From NCBI GenBank assembly GCA_020636075.1, contig JACJYO010000003.1:62001-126000 (forward strand): DNA of 64,000 nt, in the 5' to 3' direction. Below the pieces are notes generated by a model. That model saw only the letters and a list, made by a program, of their open reading frames with translations, was not told the DNA's origin and did not search any database. A program made the position numbers and the translations under genes. The stretch is from Lewinellaceae bacterium. GTDB taxonomy: Bacteria; Bacteroidota; Bacteroidia; Chitinophagales; Saprospiraceae. Shown here one piece after another: positions 44,677-53,737 of the stretch (positions within the stretch are counted from its first letter, which is position 1; every line of letters starts with the position of its first letter).

Positions 44677-46836
44677 ATGAAAAATGAAATCGATTCCTGT
44701 CTGCCCGCTGGCAAAAGTTACCCGGCCGGCATCTTCCTGCTCTTGGTTTTTTCCTTCGGAATTAGTTATCCCGCCATGGCGCAAAACGCGCTGCTGTATA
44801 AAGGCGGACTGAAAATACCCGGAACAAACCAGGCAACAGACCAGCTGACCACAAATCAGGCCTGCACAATCCTGGAGAACGATCACGTCACGCTCAACTG
44901 GCAAAGCGACGGCAACCTCGTACTGTATTATTACGATGATCAACCGATTTGGGCGTCAAACACGGAAAACATGGGGGCTACCCTGTTTTTCGGCGCGGGC
45001 GATGGTAAGTTGTGCATAAAAGATGGATCGGGCAAGGTGATTTGGTCCCCTTCCGGCCAAAGCGCCAACCTGTTAAAGTTGCAGTCGGACCGCAACCTGA
45101 TCTTGCAAAATACCAGCGGTCAAAAACTCTGGGCCTCCGGCTCCTACCTGCATGCCTTGAATAGCGACGGAAATCTGTACAAAATCGAATCTTCCGGCGC
45201 ACCGGAAGAGTTCAGGGTTCCGGACAATTCCAAATTCAAATACTTGCTTTTGCAGGCAGAAGGCGCCGACGGCGGCCAACGGCACGTAAAAGAAATCGAC
45301 GGCGCCACCCGCTTCCGGGTAGCCGGCGGCAGCGGCGCTACGATCTCTGCCATCTTTGAAATCGGTACGGGAGCCAATATGATTCCACCCGGCGCTACCC
45401 TGCGGTTTATTGTCGGCTCGCAAGGCGAAACCTACACCGGCCAGGGCCAAACGGGCTCCGCCGGTGGCGGCGGCACGGGTATTTTGTTTAGAAAGCCCAA
45501 TGATCCGGATTGGCAAATGTTGGTAGTTGCCGGTGGCGGCGGTGGCGCTTATTCGGATTGCTGCACTGTTAAGAGGGAAGGCAGGCAGGCAGAAACCGGT
45601 GAAGATGGCGGCGGCGGCGGCGATGCGTATCCCGGTGGCACTGAGGGCAGAAACGGGGATGCCTATGATATTCATACCGGTGGCTTTGGCTACCGAAACG
45701 GCTGGAATCCCCAATCCGATATTATTTTACCGAAGGTGCCAGCCCCGTCCACCTTACCAAAAGGCTATGGTTCAGGGCATGGATATGGCTTTGGCGGTGG
45801 CGGCGTACATTATTCCCACAACCTTATTTTCACTGCCGGCGGTGGTGGCGGCTATTCCGGTGGTGGCGGCGGTTTGGACCGGCACGCCGGTGGTGGCGGC
45901 GGCAGTTATGTCAATCCGGATTTGGCCAGAAGCGAATTCAGAAAAGCGAATGGAACAACTACCGATACAGAAGATGGCTTTGCTACCTACCAGTTTACCG
46001 ATATCTCCGATTTGTATCACACCATCCGCTTTACCCATAACACCGGCCAATGCCTTGACGATGCCGATGGCAGAACCGCCGTGGGCACCAACATTCGGGT
46101 GCGGAGCTGCAATGGCCAGAATTCCCAAGCCTGGGCCTTCGACGGGTTTGTGATAAAGCTGGAAAAAGATTTGAACAAATGTATCGACCTGGATTACAGC
46201 CGAACCGCTAACGGTACCAATATCCAGCTGTGGACATGCAGCAGCACCCAGGGCCAGCGCTGGATATACGATGGCATTTCGAAAACGATCCGCTCCGTAG
46301 TGGATCAAAACAAATGCCTCGACGTGGTGATCCCCGATGACCCCAATGGCTCCAACGCCCAGTTGTGGGATTGCACACGGCCGGACAGGCAACGCTGGGA
46401 CGTCGACCGCGCAACCACCCCTGCTATCTCCGGCAATTATAACCGCATCCTGTATGCCGCCAATACGAAAAAATGCGTCGATGTGTATCGGGGAAACACG
46501 GACAACGGCGCCAACATCCAACTCTACGATTGCAATTACGGCACCGCGCAAAACTGGTTTTTCGACGGCAATGCCATCCGGTTCAACAAAGACCGCAACA
46601 AGTGCCTGGACTTGACGCAGTCCAAAACGAACAACGGCGCCAATATTCAACTGTACGACTGCAACGGCACCAATGCCCAAAAATGGACCTACAACGGGAT
46701 AACTAAATCTTTCCACTCCTGGATAGACTATTCAAAATGTATCGACGTGACGCAGAGCAATACGGCCAACGGCACGAACATTCAACTCTATGATTGTAAC
46801 GGGACGGATGCGCAGCAGTTTGAGATTGAAAATTAA
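44677..46836 (+). CDS. Secreted mannose-lectin + glycine-rich + ricin-repeat protein
   Basis: 719 residues from ATG 44677 (MKNEID); this start follows the promoter, whereas the open frame from 44362 belongs to a relic. Signal peptide ends PAMAQ at 36. Residues about 37-165 form a bulb-type (GNA-like) lectin domain with QSDGNLVLY (76-84), a perfect Q-x-D-x-N-x-V-x-Y mannose site, and a degenerate QSDRNLILQ (136-144). About 165-445 is the ALK-GRD-like glycine-rich domain (MLVVAGGGGGAY, GGGGGYSGGGGG, GGGGGSYVNPD). About 445-719 holds six ricin-type repeats ending QQFEIEN. Two different lectin folds on one glycine-rich scaffold suggest glycan binding at the cell exterior. Confidence 0.87.
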   Translation: MKNEIDSCLPAGKSYPAGIFLLLVFSFGISYPAMAQNALLYKGGLKIPGTNQATDQLTTNQACTILENDHVTLNWQSDGNLVLYYYDDQPIWASNTENMGATLFFGAGDGKLCIKDGSGKVIWSPSGQSANLLKLQSDRNLILQNTSGQKLWASGSYLHALNSDGNLYKIESSGAPEEFRVPDNSKFKYLLLQAEGADGGQRHVKEIDGATRFRVAGGSGATISAIFEIGTGANMIPPGATLRFIVGSQGETYTGQGQTGSAGGGGTGILFRKPNDPDWQMLVVAGGGGGAYSDCCTVKREGRQAETGEDGGGGGDAYPGGTEGRNGDAYDIHTGGFGYRNGWNPQSDIILPKVPAPSTLPKGYGSGHGYGFGGGGVHYSHNLIFTAGGGGGYSGGGGGLDRHAGGGGGSYVNPDLARSEFRKANGTTTDTEDGFATYQFTDISDLYHTIRFTHNTGQCLDDADGRTAVGTNIRVRSCNGQNSQAWAFDGFVIKLEKDLNKCIDLDYSRTANGTNIQLWTCSSTQGQRWIYDGISKTIRSVVDQNKCLDVVIPDDPNGSNAQLWDCTRPDRQRWDVDRATTPAISGNYNRILYAANTKKCVDVYRGNTDNGANIQLYDCNYGTAQNWFFDGNAIRFNKDRNKCLDLTQSKTNNGANIQLYDCNGTNAQKWTYNGITKSFHSWIDYSKCIDVTQSNTANGTNIQLYDCNGTDAQQFEIEN

Positions 46837-46885
46837 CCACTTTCCGGCGAGTATAAGTAGTAGCGCCAGCATTTTTTTATAGAAA

Positions 46886-46950
46886 AACAATAGTCCAAAC
46901 AATTAAAACAATAGTCGACAAAGCCAATTCTAAAAGCCGCCAATTTTTTG
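46886..46950 (+). promoter_or_regulatory. Operator and promoter of the glycine-rich/ricin and lipase genes
   Basis: Perfect AACAATAGT at 46886-46894 and 46907-46915, 21 bp apart; TTTG at 46947-46950 after 31 nt, within a T-rich stretch. A T run at 46872-46878 lies immediately upstream, as at the other two cluster operators. Confidence 0.85.
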
Positions 46951-47003
46951 CCAACGTAACCCGGCATTAAACCCGAATTTTCAAACGGCACAATCTGAAT
47001 ACT

Positions 47004-49274
47004 ATGAAATTGATCACCTTTTTTTTCTTCCTGTCATTATCGGCCGCTTTCGGCCAAACGACATTGCCTTCATACGGGCTGGAAGACTACTCCGGCAGTT
47101 ACAAGGATTACCTGCTGACACAACAATCTCCAAATAAATACATCCGCTTCAAATTGAAAGGCGGCGATGGCGGCACGGCGCAGATCGACGATTCGAGTGC
47201 CGGCCATGGCACCAAGTCCTGTTTTGCTTACGGCGGTGGCGGCGCCATCGTGGAAGCGCTTTTTGAGGTCGGCAGCGGCGCCGGGCAGTTACAACCCGGT
47301 TCTACCATCCGGTTTATAGCCGGTGGGAAAGGCGGCAAGGCCACTTTGGCCACCATCGTCGGCGGCACGGCTGCCGGCGGCGGCGGTGGCGGCACAGCGG
47401 TCTTGTACAAAGCAAAAGGGTCGAATAACTGGATTATCCTGGCAGTAGCCGGCGGCGGCGGCGGTGCATATCAGGGTTCCTTCTGGGCCAGTTGCAAAGA
47501 CGGTAATTCGGGTGGCATGGGCCGTACAGTGACCAACGGCGGCAGCGGGAGAGGCAGCCTTTCCGGTGATGGCGGCGGAACCAGCGGCAGTGATGGCGGC
47601 AAAGGCGGCGGCAGTATCGGCGACGGCGACCTGTCGGGCGGTGGCGGTGGCGCTACAGATAACGGCAAAGGCGGCAGCAGTACAGAGGGTTTTGCCGGCG
47701 GCAGTATGGGCGGCAAAGGCGGTAGCGGCCAGCGGGGTGGTGGTTTTGGCTTTGGCGGCGGCGGCGCGGCTGATGAGTCCGGCGGCGGCGGCGGCGGCTA
47801 TTCCGGTGGCGGCGGCGGCGGTATGACCGGCGCTGGCGGCGGCGGCGGGAGTTATGTAAACCCCGACTACGCGCTCGAACAGCTTATGCTGGAGTTTAAC
47901 ATGGATGGCAAACTCGCCCTGAACGGTTTTGTCGAATACCAATACACCTACGCCGGTATCAGCATGGCATTAGTGCCGTCAGGTTCTGCTTACTCCGGAA
48001 AGGACCTGCACGCTGAATGGATGACGGATGATGCATCCACTGATGCCGACATACTTGTTCGGGATTACAATGCAAACGACCCTACCGATAATGAACGCTG
48101 GTATTATGACGATTTCGCCCGCGCATTTCGCTTGTTTAAAGACCCAAACAAATGCCTCGATCTGGCCGAAATGAGCACAAACGGCGCGCGGGTTTACCTG
48201 CACCAATGCCACGGAAAAACCAATCAACAATGGACGTTTGGCAACAACCTGATCAAACTTCAGGACGACCAGAACAAATGTCTGATCCTGAAAGACGGCG
48301 CAGGCGAAAACGAAAACTTCCTCACCGTCTGGGATTGCAGCGCGGCCACGCAAAACCAGAAAGCCTGGATTGTAAAGCGGCATACATACAACCCGCAAAC
48401 CACTGAACCCGCCTATAAAAATCGCGACTGGTACCGGTTTGGGCTGGCAAAAACAATTCAATTGGCCGGCAACATTAAATGTATTGAAAACAAAACCGGC
48501 CAAACCGGCAATGGAAACAACATCCAGATCGCTACCTGTAGCGAAAACAGCCTGGAACGCCAGCGCTGGATCTTGGACAACTCGAGCTTCCGCTTAGCAG
48601 TGGCGCCAGACAAATGCATCGACCTGGCTAGTTCAAACACAACCAATGGCACCAATATCCAGTTGTGGGACTGCAACGGCACCAAAGCGCAATCCTGGAT
48701 TTATGACGTGGCGGCGCAGGCCATCCGCTCCGGGGTGAACTTCAACAAATGCCTTGACCTCACCCAAAGCAATACGGCCGATGGAAGCAATATCCAATTG
48801 TACCAGTGCAACAATACCGGCGCACAGAAATGGGTCATTGATGAAATACCTTCCACTATGCCTGCCGGCGCCAATAATCGTATTCACCTGACACTGGATT
48901 CCAGCAAGTGTGTGGACATAAAAGACGCGCATACCACCAACGGCACCAACATTCAGGTAAAGACCTGCACATCCGGCAACGCACAATATTTCCTCTTCGA
49001 CGGGCGCAGGATAAAAATGCAGGCGGCGCCGGATAAATGTATCAGTCCGGATCCAAACAGTGCGGCCGGTTCGGCCCCCAATGTGATCCTGCTCCGCTGC
49101 GATGAAACCAATTTGCAGGAATGGACTTACGACGGTTTCTCCCAGGCTTTCCGCTCTGCAGTCAATACCAATATGTGCCTGGATGTCGACCACAGCAACA
49201 CCGCCGACGGTACCAATATTCAGTTGTTCAACTGCAACGGCACAGAGGCGCAGCAATTCTTACTTGAGAATTGA
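47004..49274 (+). CDS. Secreted glycine-rich domain plus ricin-repeat protein
   Basis: 756 residues. Signal peptide 1-18 (MKLITFFFFLSLSAAFGQ). Glycine-rich ALK-GRD-like domain about 20-315 (IILAVAGGGGGAY, GGFGFGGGGAAD, GGGGGGYSGGGGGG, GGGGGSYVNPD, then GFVEYQYT). Ricin-type region about 320-756, with eight or nine repeats in two or three trefoil-size groups (NIQLWDCNGTKAQSW, NIQLYQCNNTGAQKW, terminal EAQQFLLEN). The lipase gene follows after 57 nt and has no operator of its own, so both are probably one transcript. No T9SS tail is present. Confidence 0.87.
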   Translation: MKLITFFFFLSLSAAFGQTTLPSYGLEDYSGSYKDYLLTQQSPNKYIRFKLKGGDGGTAQIDDSSAGHGTKSCFAYGGGGAIVEALFEVGSGAGQLQPGSTIRFIAGGKGGKATLATIVGGTAAGGGGGGTAVLYKAKGSNNWIILAVAGGGGGAYQGSFWASCKDGNSGGMGRTVTNGGSGRGSLSGDGGGTSGSDGGKGGGSIGDGDLSGGGGGATDNGKGGSSTEGFAGGSMGGKGGSGQRGGGFGFGGGGAADESGGGGGGYSGGGGGGMTGAGGGGGSYVNPDYALEQLMLEFNMDGKLALNGFVEYQYTYAGISMALVPSGSAYSGKDLHAEWMTDDASTDADILVRDYNANDPTDNERWYYDDFARAFRLFKDPNKCLDLAEMSTNGARVYLHQCHGKTNQQWTFGNNLIKLQDDQNKCLILKDGAGENENFLTVWDCSAATQNQKAWIVKRHTYNPQTTEPAYKNRDWYRFGLAKTIQLAGNIKCIENKTGQTGNGNNIQIATCSENSLERQRWILDNSSFRLAVAPDKCIDLASSNTTNGTNIQLWDCNGTKAQSWIYDVAAQAIRSGVNFNKCLDLTQSNTADGSNIQLYQCNNTGAQKWVIDEIPSTMPAGANNRIHLTLDSSKCVDIKDAHTTNGTNIQVKTCTSGNAQYFLFDGRRIKMQAAPDKCISPDPNSAAGSAPNVILLRCDETNLQEWTYDGFSQAFRSAVNTNMCLDVDHSNTADGTNIQLFNCNGTEAQQFLLEN

Positions 49275-49331
49275 AAAACCTGATTGCGTTTTCAAACTGA
49301 CTTACAGTAATAGTTTCTAACAAATTCAATT

Positions 49332-51233
49332 ATGCAACAACTTCTTTCCACCGTGTTTTTCCGCACGGTAGGAGCAGGCCTGTTTTTTCTGTTCCTTTTC
49401 GCTACTGCCCCGGTTTACCTTCCGGCACAATCCACCCCGGTCTATGAAGACGAATACGCCCTGCTGCTGTCCCGTATGGTGGAAAAGGGCGTAAAATCAC
49501 CCAACGACGGCGATGTGCTCGGGCCCGTCAAATACTGGCAGGACCTGTGGAACCGCTGTTCTTCCACCGACACCTGGACGCAGCTCATGGCCAATGCGCA
49601 ACTCATTGCCCTGCCGGTGACGGAATACGACGGCTCGAAGGGCACTACCTATGCCCTGCTCAGCCGTTCCGACCGGGTGGCCTGGCTGGCTTTTCCGGGT
49701 GTTTCGACCAATGCCAACCTGAAAACAGGTGAAAAAAGCGGCTTTATCAAGTGGCCTAACAAAACGAACTTCAACAATCAGGCCGACGTCCATGAATATT
49801 TTTACAAAGAATGGCAAACCCTGCGTGACGGCGGCGTTGCGACCTGGCTGCAAAACAACAAAAGCCAATTTGACAAAATCATCGTCACCGGCCATTCCAA
49901 GGGAGGGGTGCTGGCGCAATATTTCGTGGCTGACTATGCCTGGGTTATGCCGGCTAAAACCATGCACCTTGTCGCCTTCGGTTCGCCGAATAGCGGGAGT
50001 AAGGAATTTGTTCAGGCATGGTCGCGTATCCCGAATCTGGCCCGCGCAAAATTTTACACCACCCGGGGCACCTTCAAACCAGCCCCGTCAATCCTGAACC
50101 CGGTTCCGGGTTCTACCACACTGGATGACCTTATCACCTGGAAAGAAGCGCCCGGCTTCAGTATGGAGGTTTTCACCCTGACGGTTGGCGGCGGTGGCAC
50201 AGTGTATCCCAGGGGGCTTTCCCGCCCGGTGGACAACTACCTGACGGATTACTATTACAGACTGGACCGGCAAATCCTGCCGGTTTCGGCCAGTGGCAAA
50301 TCGAACGAAGATTTTGCCCTCACGATTCACGATGATTCCTACTACTTAGCAGGTTTGCAACAGGCCTATAAAGACGGCAAACTCGACCGGGTACTGCCCC
50401 AGGATATCCGGTCGGTTATTACCCTGGAAACCGATATCACCAAATGTGTGTCCTTTAAAGACGGCGCCTCGACCGATAGCCCGCAAGCACAACTAAACGA
50501 CTGCTCCGAATCATGGAGCCAAAACCTGGTGAGCAACGGTCTGCAATTCAAATACGCCCCCCGAATGGGGAGGTGCCTGGATCTCAAAAATTCCAATATC
50601 AGCAAGGGCGCAACCGTTCAGCTATATGATTGTAATGGCACCAATGCCCAAAAATGGATTTACGACGGCATACACAAAACTATCCGCCTGCAGGCCAACC
50701 CGGACTATTGCCTCAATTATTATCAGGGCGCTACGGGCAATGATAATGAAGTCGACCTGTGGTATTGCAACGGCAACGGAAAACAACGTTGGATCCTGCC
50801 CAACGCCACTACCGCTACGGCTGCCGACACCTTCAACCGCATCCACTTCGCGCTCGACCCGCACAAATGCATCGATGTGGCAAAGGCCAGTACCGCCAAC
50901 GGTACGAACATTCAAATTTACCATTGCCACCAAGCCGCCTCGCAGTACTGGCATTTCGACGGTAATGCCATCCGCTACTACGCGGATAAAAACAAATGCC
51001 TCGACCTGTCGAATTCGAATACCAGCAATGGCGCCAATATTCAGCTTTACGACTGCAACGGCAGCAAGGCCCAACAATGGATTTATGACGGTATAACCCG
51101 GACGTTCCGGTCCGGAGTCAACCTGGACAAATGTATCGACCTCTCAAAAGGCGATACTACCGACAATACTAACATTCAACTTTGGGATTGCCAGGAGGGT
51201 AATACAAACCAGCAGTTTGTGATAGAAGATTGA
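49332..51233 (+). CDS. Secreted class 3 lipase fused to ricin-type repeats
   Basis: 633 residues. Signal peptide ends YLPAQ near 33. Lipase domain about 35-345: GHSKGG at 187-192 with Ser189 as nucleophile, VAFGSPNSGS, and TIHDDSYYL with His333 at the position of the catalytic His; the Asp is not clear (NPVPG where D-x-V-P is common). Residues about 360-633 hold ricin-type repeats (NIQLYDCNGSKAQQW and others). Ricin modules probably deliver the esterase to glycan-bearing surfaces (inference). Paralogue of the partial gene at 1-694. Second gene of the 47004 transcript. Confidence 0.88.
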   Translation: MQQLLSTVFFRTVGAGLFFLFLFATAPVYLPAQSTPVYEDEYALLLSRMVEKGVKSPNDGDVLGPVKYWQDLWNRCSSTDTWTQLMANAQLIALPVTEYDGSKGTTYALLSRSDRVAWLAFPGVSTNANLKTGEKSGFIKWPNKTNFNNQADVHEYFYKEWQTLRDGGVATWLQNNKSQFDKIIVTGHSKGGVLAQYFVADYAWVMPAKTMHLVAFGSPNSGSKEFVQAWSRIPNLARAKFYTTRGTFKPAPSILNPVPGSTTLDDLITWKEAPGFSMEVFTLTVGGGGTVYPRGLSRPVDNYLTDYYYRLDRQILPVSASGKSNEDFALTIHDDSYYLAGLQQAYKDGKLDRVLPQDIRSVITLETDITKCVSFKDGASTDSPQAQLNDCSESWSQNLVSNGLQFKYAPRMGRCLDLKNSNISKGATVQLYDCNGTNAQKWIYDGIHKTIRLQANPDYCLNYYQGATGNDNEVDLWYCNGNGKQRWILPNATTATAADTFNRIHFALDPHKCIDVAKASTANGTNIQIYHCHQAASQYWHFDGNAIRYYADKNKCLDLSNSNTSNGANIQLYDCNGSKAQQWIYDGITRTFRSGVNLDKCIDLSKGDTTDNTNIQLWDCQEGNTNQQFVIED

Positions 51234-51341
51234 TAGATAATCCAGCCTCTTGATCCTGTTATAGCGTTTCAATTACACCAACAGTTTCAATCATGTACAC
51301 ACAAATTAATAACCGGCTGTAAAACCGGTAAGCTGACCATA

Positions 51342-51473
51342 ATGATATGGGCACTCTTGCCGGTCGCCTTTGTGGTCCTCACTGCCGGTGGCGATGGCGG
51401 CGGCAAGATCGCGCGCGACAACGTTTACAAAGGCGGCCGCGACGCCTTCGTACAGTTTATTATCAGCAACTAG
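51342..51473 (+). pseudogene. Relic joining a glycine-rich start to a ricin end
   Basis: A 43-codon frame. VVLTAGGDGGGKIARDNVYKGG matches the start of the glycine-rich domain of the gene at 53738 (LTAVGGDGGKIQRNNTYKGG). It then passes straight into FVQFIISN and stop, like the terminal QQFIIGN of the ricin part. All between is missing, so an internal deletion removed most of a paralogue. Confidence 0.6.
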
Positions 51474-51505
51474 ACGGCGATTTTTTTTAGAATCTATATT
51501 TCATC

Positions 51506-51543
51506 ATGCCCGACCAGAAACGCTCCCTGGTCGGGCATTTTTT
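51506..51543 (+). terminator. Strong intrinsic terminator before the operator
   Basis: ATGCCCGACCAG at 51506-51517 pairs perfectly with CTGGTCGGGCAT at 51527-51538, followed by six T to 51543. It abuts the operator at 51551. Confidence 0.85.
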
Positions 51544-51550
51544 ACAGAAA

Positions 51551-51613
51551 AACAATAGTTCATGAGATTGAAACAATAGTTCATGATTTCAATATACAAC
51601 TCCTTCACCTTTG
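51551..51613 (+). promoter_or_regulatory. Operator and promoter of the frameshifted glycine-rich/ricin gene
   Basis: Perfect AACAATAGT at 51551-51559 and 51572-51580, 21 bp apart; TTTG at 51610-51613 after 29 nt. Core identical to that of the gene at 44677. Confidence 0.88.
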
Positions 51614-51670
51614 TATCCACATAATTCAACAACCCGAAAGGGTATAGAAAAACGATACAAAACCGAACAC

Positions 51671-53459
51671 ATGAAAAAGCAAAAAAAGTATTTTGGGCAA
51701 GCCTGCAAGAACGGATTCTTAAGTGTTTTAACAGTCTGTTTGTCGGGCACATTTCTGCCCGCGCAAGGGACTATCCAGCCCTTCGTCAGCGGTGATGCGC
51801 AGCATTACTACAACATCCCGGTCCCGGCTTCCGGTTACATTTTTTTGGAACTCAAAGGCGCCGACGGCGGCGATTCCAGAGACACCAAACGCAATGGCGG
51901 CGAAGGCGCCAAAGTAACCGTCTGGCTGACTATCGGCAGCGGGCAAAAGGAAGTACCACCTGGTTCTACCCCACCGCCTGATCCCTGGTCAGAGAGGCGG
52001 CAGCACGAATGATTTTGGCAAAGGAAATGGCTACGGCAGCGGCGGTGGCGGTACGGCGGTGGCCTTCAAAGGGCCGAATGCTGCCGACAGCTGGCAATTG
52101 CTGGCGGTGGCCGGCGGCGGCGGCGGATCCGGATCCAGTTATTCCGGCCGGCCGGGCACCAATACAACCGATGGAACAAACGGGCAAGGCGCTAATGGTT
52201 ACGGCAACGACAATAAAGGCACGAACGGCAAGGCCGCTATTTATACGTCGTATGACGCCGGTGAGGGCGCCGGCGCTTTTTCCGGGGCGGCGATGATGAT
52301 GGCAAAGCCGGCATGCAAAACGGAGCGCCCGTGGGCGGAGACGGCGGACATGAAGACGGCAATGGCCCGAGTTCCGGCGGCGGCTTTGGTTTTGGCGGTG
52401 GCGGTGCAGGCTATAATCGTACGGTTATTGGGACACAGTTACAATTTTTCGCCGGTGGCGGCGGCGGCGGTTATTCCGGTGGCGGCGCAGGCAGTACGAA
52501 TGGCGGTGGCGGCGGTGGCGGCAGTTATGCCAACCCCGACTGGGTTATTTTGCCGCAGATGACAAGTTATAGCGCCACCGATAATCCGAAGGATGGTTAT
52601 GTGCGCTATTCCTTTACGGATGCTTCCCTTTCGATGCCATTACCCTGGCCAAGGACAAAACCAAATGCATCGACGATTATGCGGCGCAAACGGGCAATGG
52701 CACAAACATCCAGCCATCCACCACTGCCACGAACATCCGGCCCAGCAATGGGTAATCGATGGCCCCGGCATCAAACTATTTAAAGACCTCAGCAAATGTA
52801 TCGACCTGTCGGGCGGAGCAACCACGAACAGCACCAACATCCAGTTGTGGGACTGTACAGCAGGCAATAAAAACCAGGTCTGGATTTATGACGTGGCCTA
52901 TCAGGCCATCCGTTCGGGCGTGGACTTCAACAAATGCCTGGACCTGGATCACGGCAACACCGCCGACGGCACCAACATTCGAATTTGGGACTGTAACAAT
53001 ACCGATTCCCAAAAATGGCTTAAAGCCGGCATCCCTTCGGCTATGCCCACGGGTACAAAAAATAGTATCCGCCTGGCGCAGCACGCCGACAAGTGCGTCG
53101 ATATTACCCAGGGCAGTATCCTAAACGGAACGAACATCCAGTTGTACGACTGCAACGGCACCCCCGCGCAACAGTTCACCTTCGAAGATCGTGCGATCAA
53201 ATTAATACAAATGACGCCGAATAAATGCATTGACCTGAACCAGTCTCAAACAGGTAATGGCGCCAACATCCAACTGTACGACTGCAACGGCACCAAGGCC
53301 CAACAATGGATTTACGACGGCTTTTCGAAGGCCTTCCGCTCGGCAATCGACATCAACAAATGCCTGGACGTCGATCACAGCAACACCGCCAACGGCACCA
53401 ATATCCAGTTGTGGGATTGTAACGGCTCGGATGCGCAGCAGTTTTTGATCGGGCAGTAA
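51671..53459 (+). pseudogene. Glycine-rich/ricin-repeat gene with about four frameshifts
   Basis: ATG 51671 (MKKQKKYFG) and a signal peptide ending FLPAQ open a typical family member. The frame must change near 51970 (after PPGST), near 52285 (a G run one base short), near 52634 (a T run one base short) and near 52715 (two extra bases). Repaired, it gives a glycine-rich domain (LLAVAGGGGGSG, FGGGGAGYN, GGGGGGYSGGGAG, GGGGGSYANPD) followed by five or six intact ricin-type repeats to QQFLIGQ at 53459. Promoter, operator and terminator upstream are intact. Either young decay or sequencing indels in GC-rich repeats. Confidence 0.8.
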
Positions 53460-53737
53460 AGCATTTTCGCTCGTGTTCCCACTAGGCTGCATGAATGGCC
53501 GGATGCGGAGGTGACTGGCAGTCTACTGTCGTCAATTTAAGGCGAGTGGAGAGGTTTTATCTGCGAGGCACGAGCAGGTGAAATCTCGTAACGACGATCT
53601 TCCGCGCAGAGGCGACACCTTTCTCTGCGTCAAAGATGTCACCGCTGCACTACTACCGCACAATCAATGACATGCAGATTGCCCGGCATAAAAAGTTTTA
53701 CCACTCAATCTTTTAGTTCACTTTTTAAGCAAAAATC

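Noticed and set aside
45772..46716. Long minus-strand ORF opposite the lectin gene
   Set aside because: A shadow of the ricin repeats; similar shadows occur opposite every ricin-repeat gene here.
47158..47870. GGC-rich stretches as tandem repeats or a CRISPR array
   Set aside because: They are coding glycine runs without regular unit length or spacers; no CRISPR array or cas gene is visible in the window.
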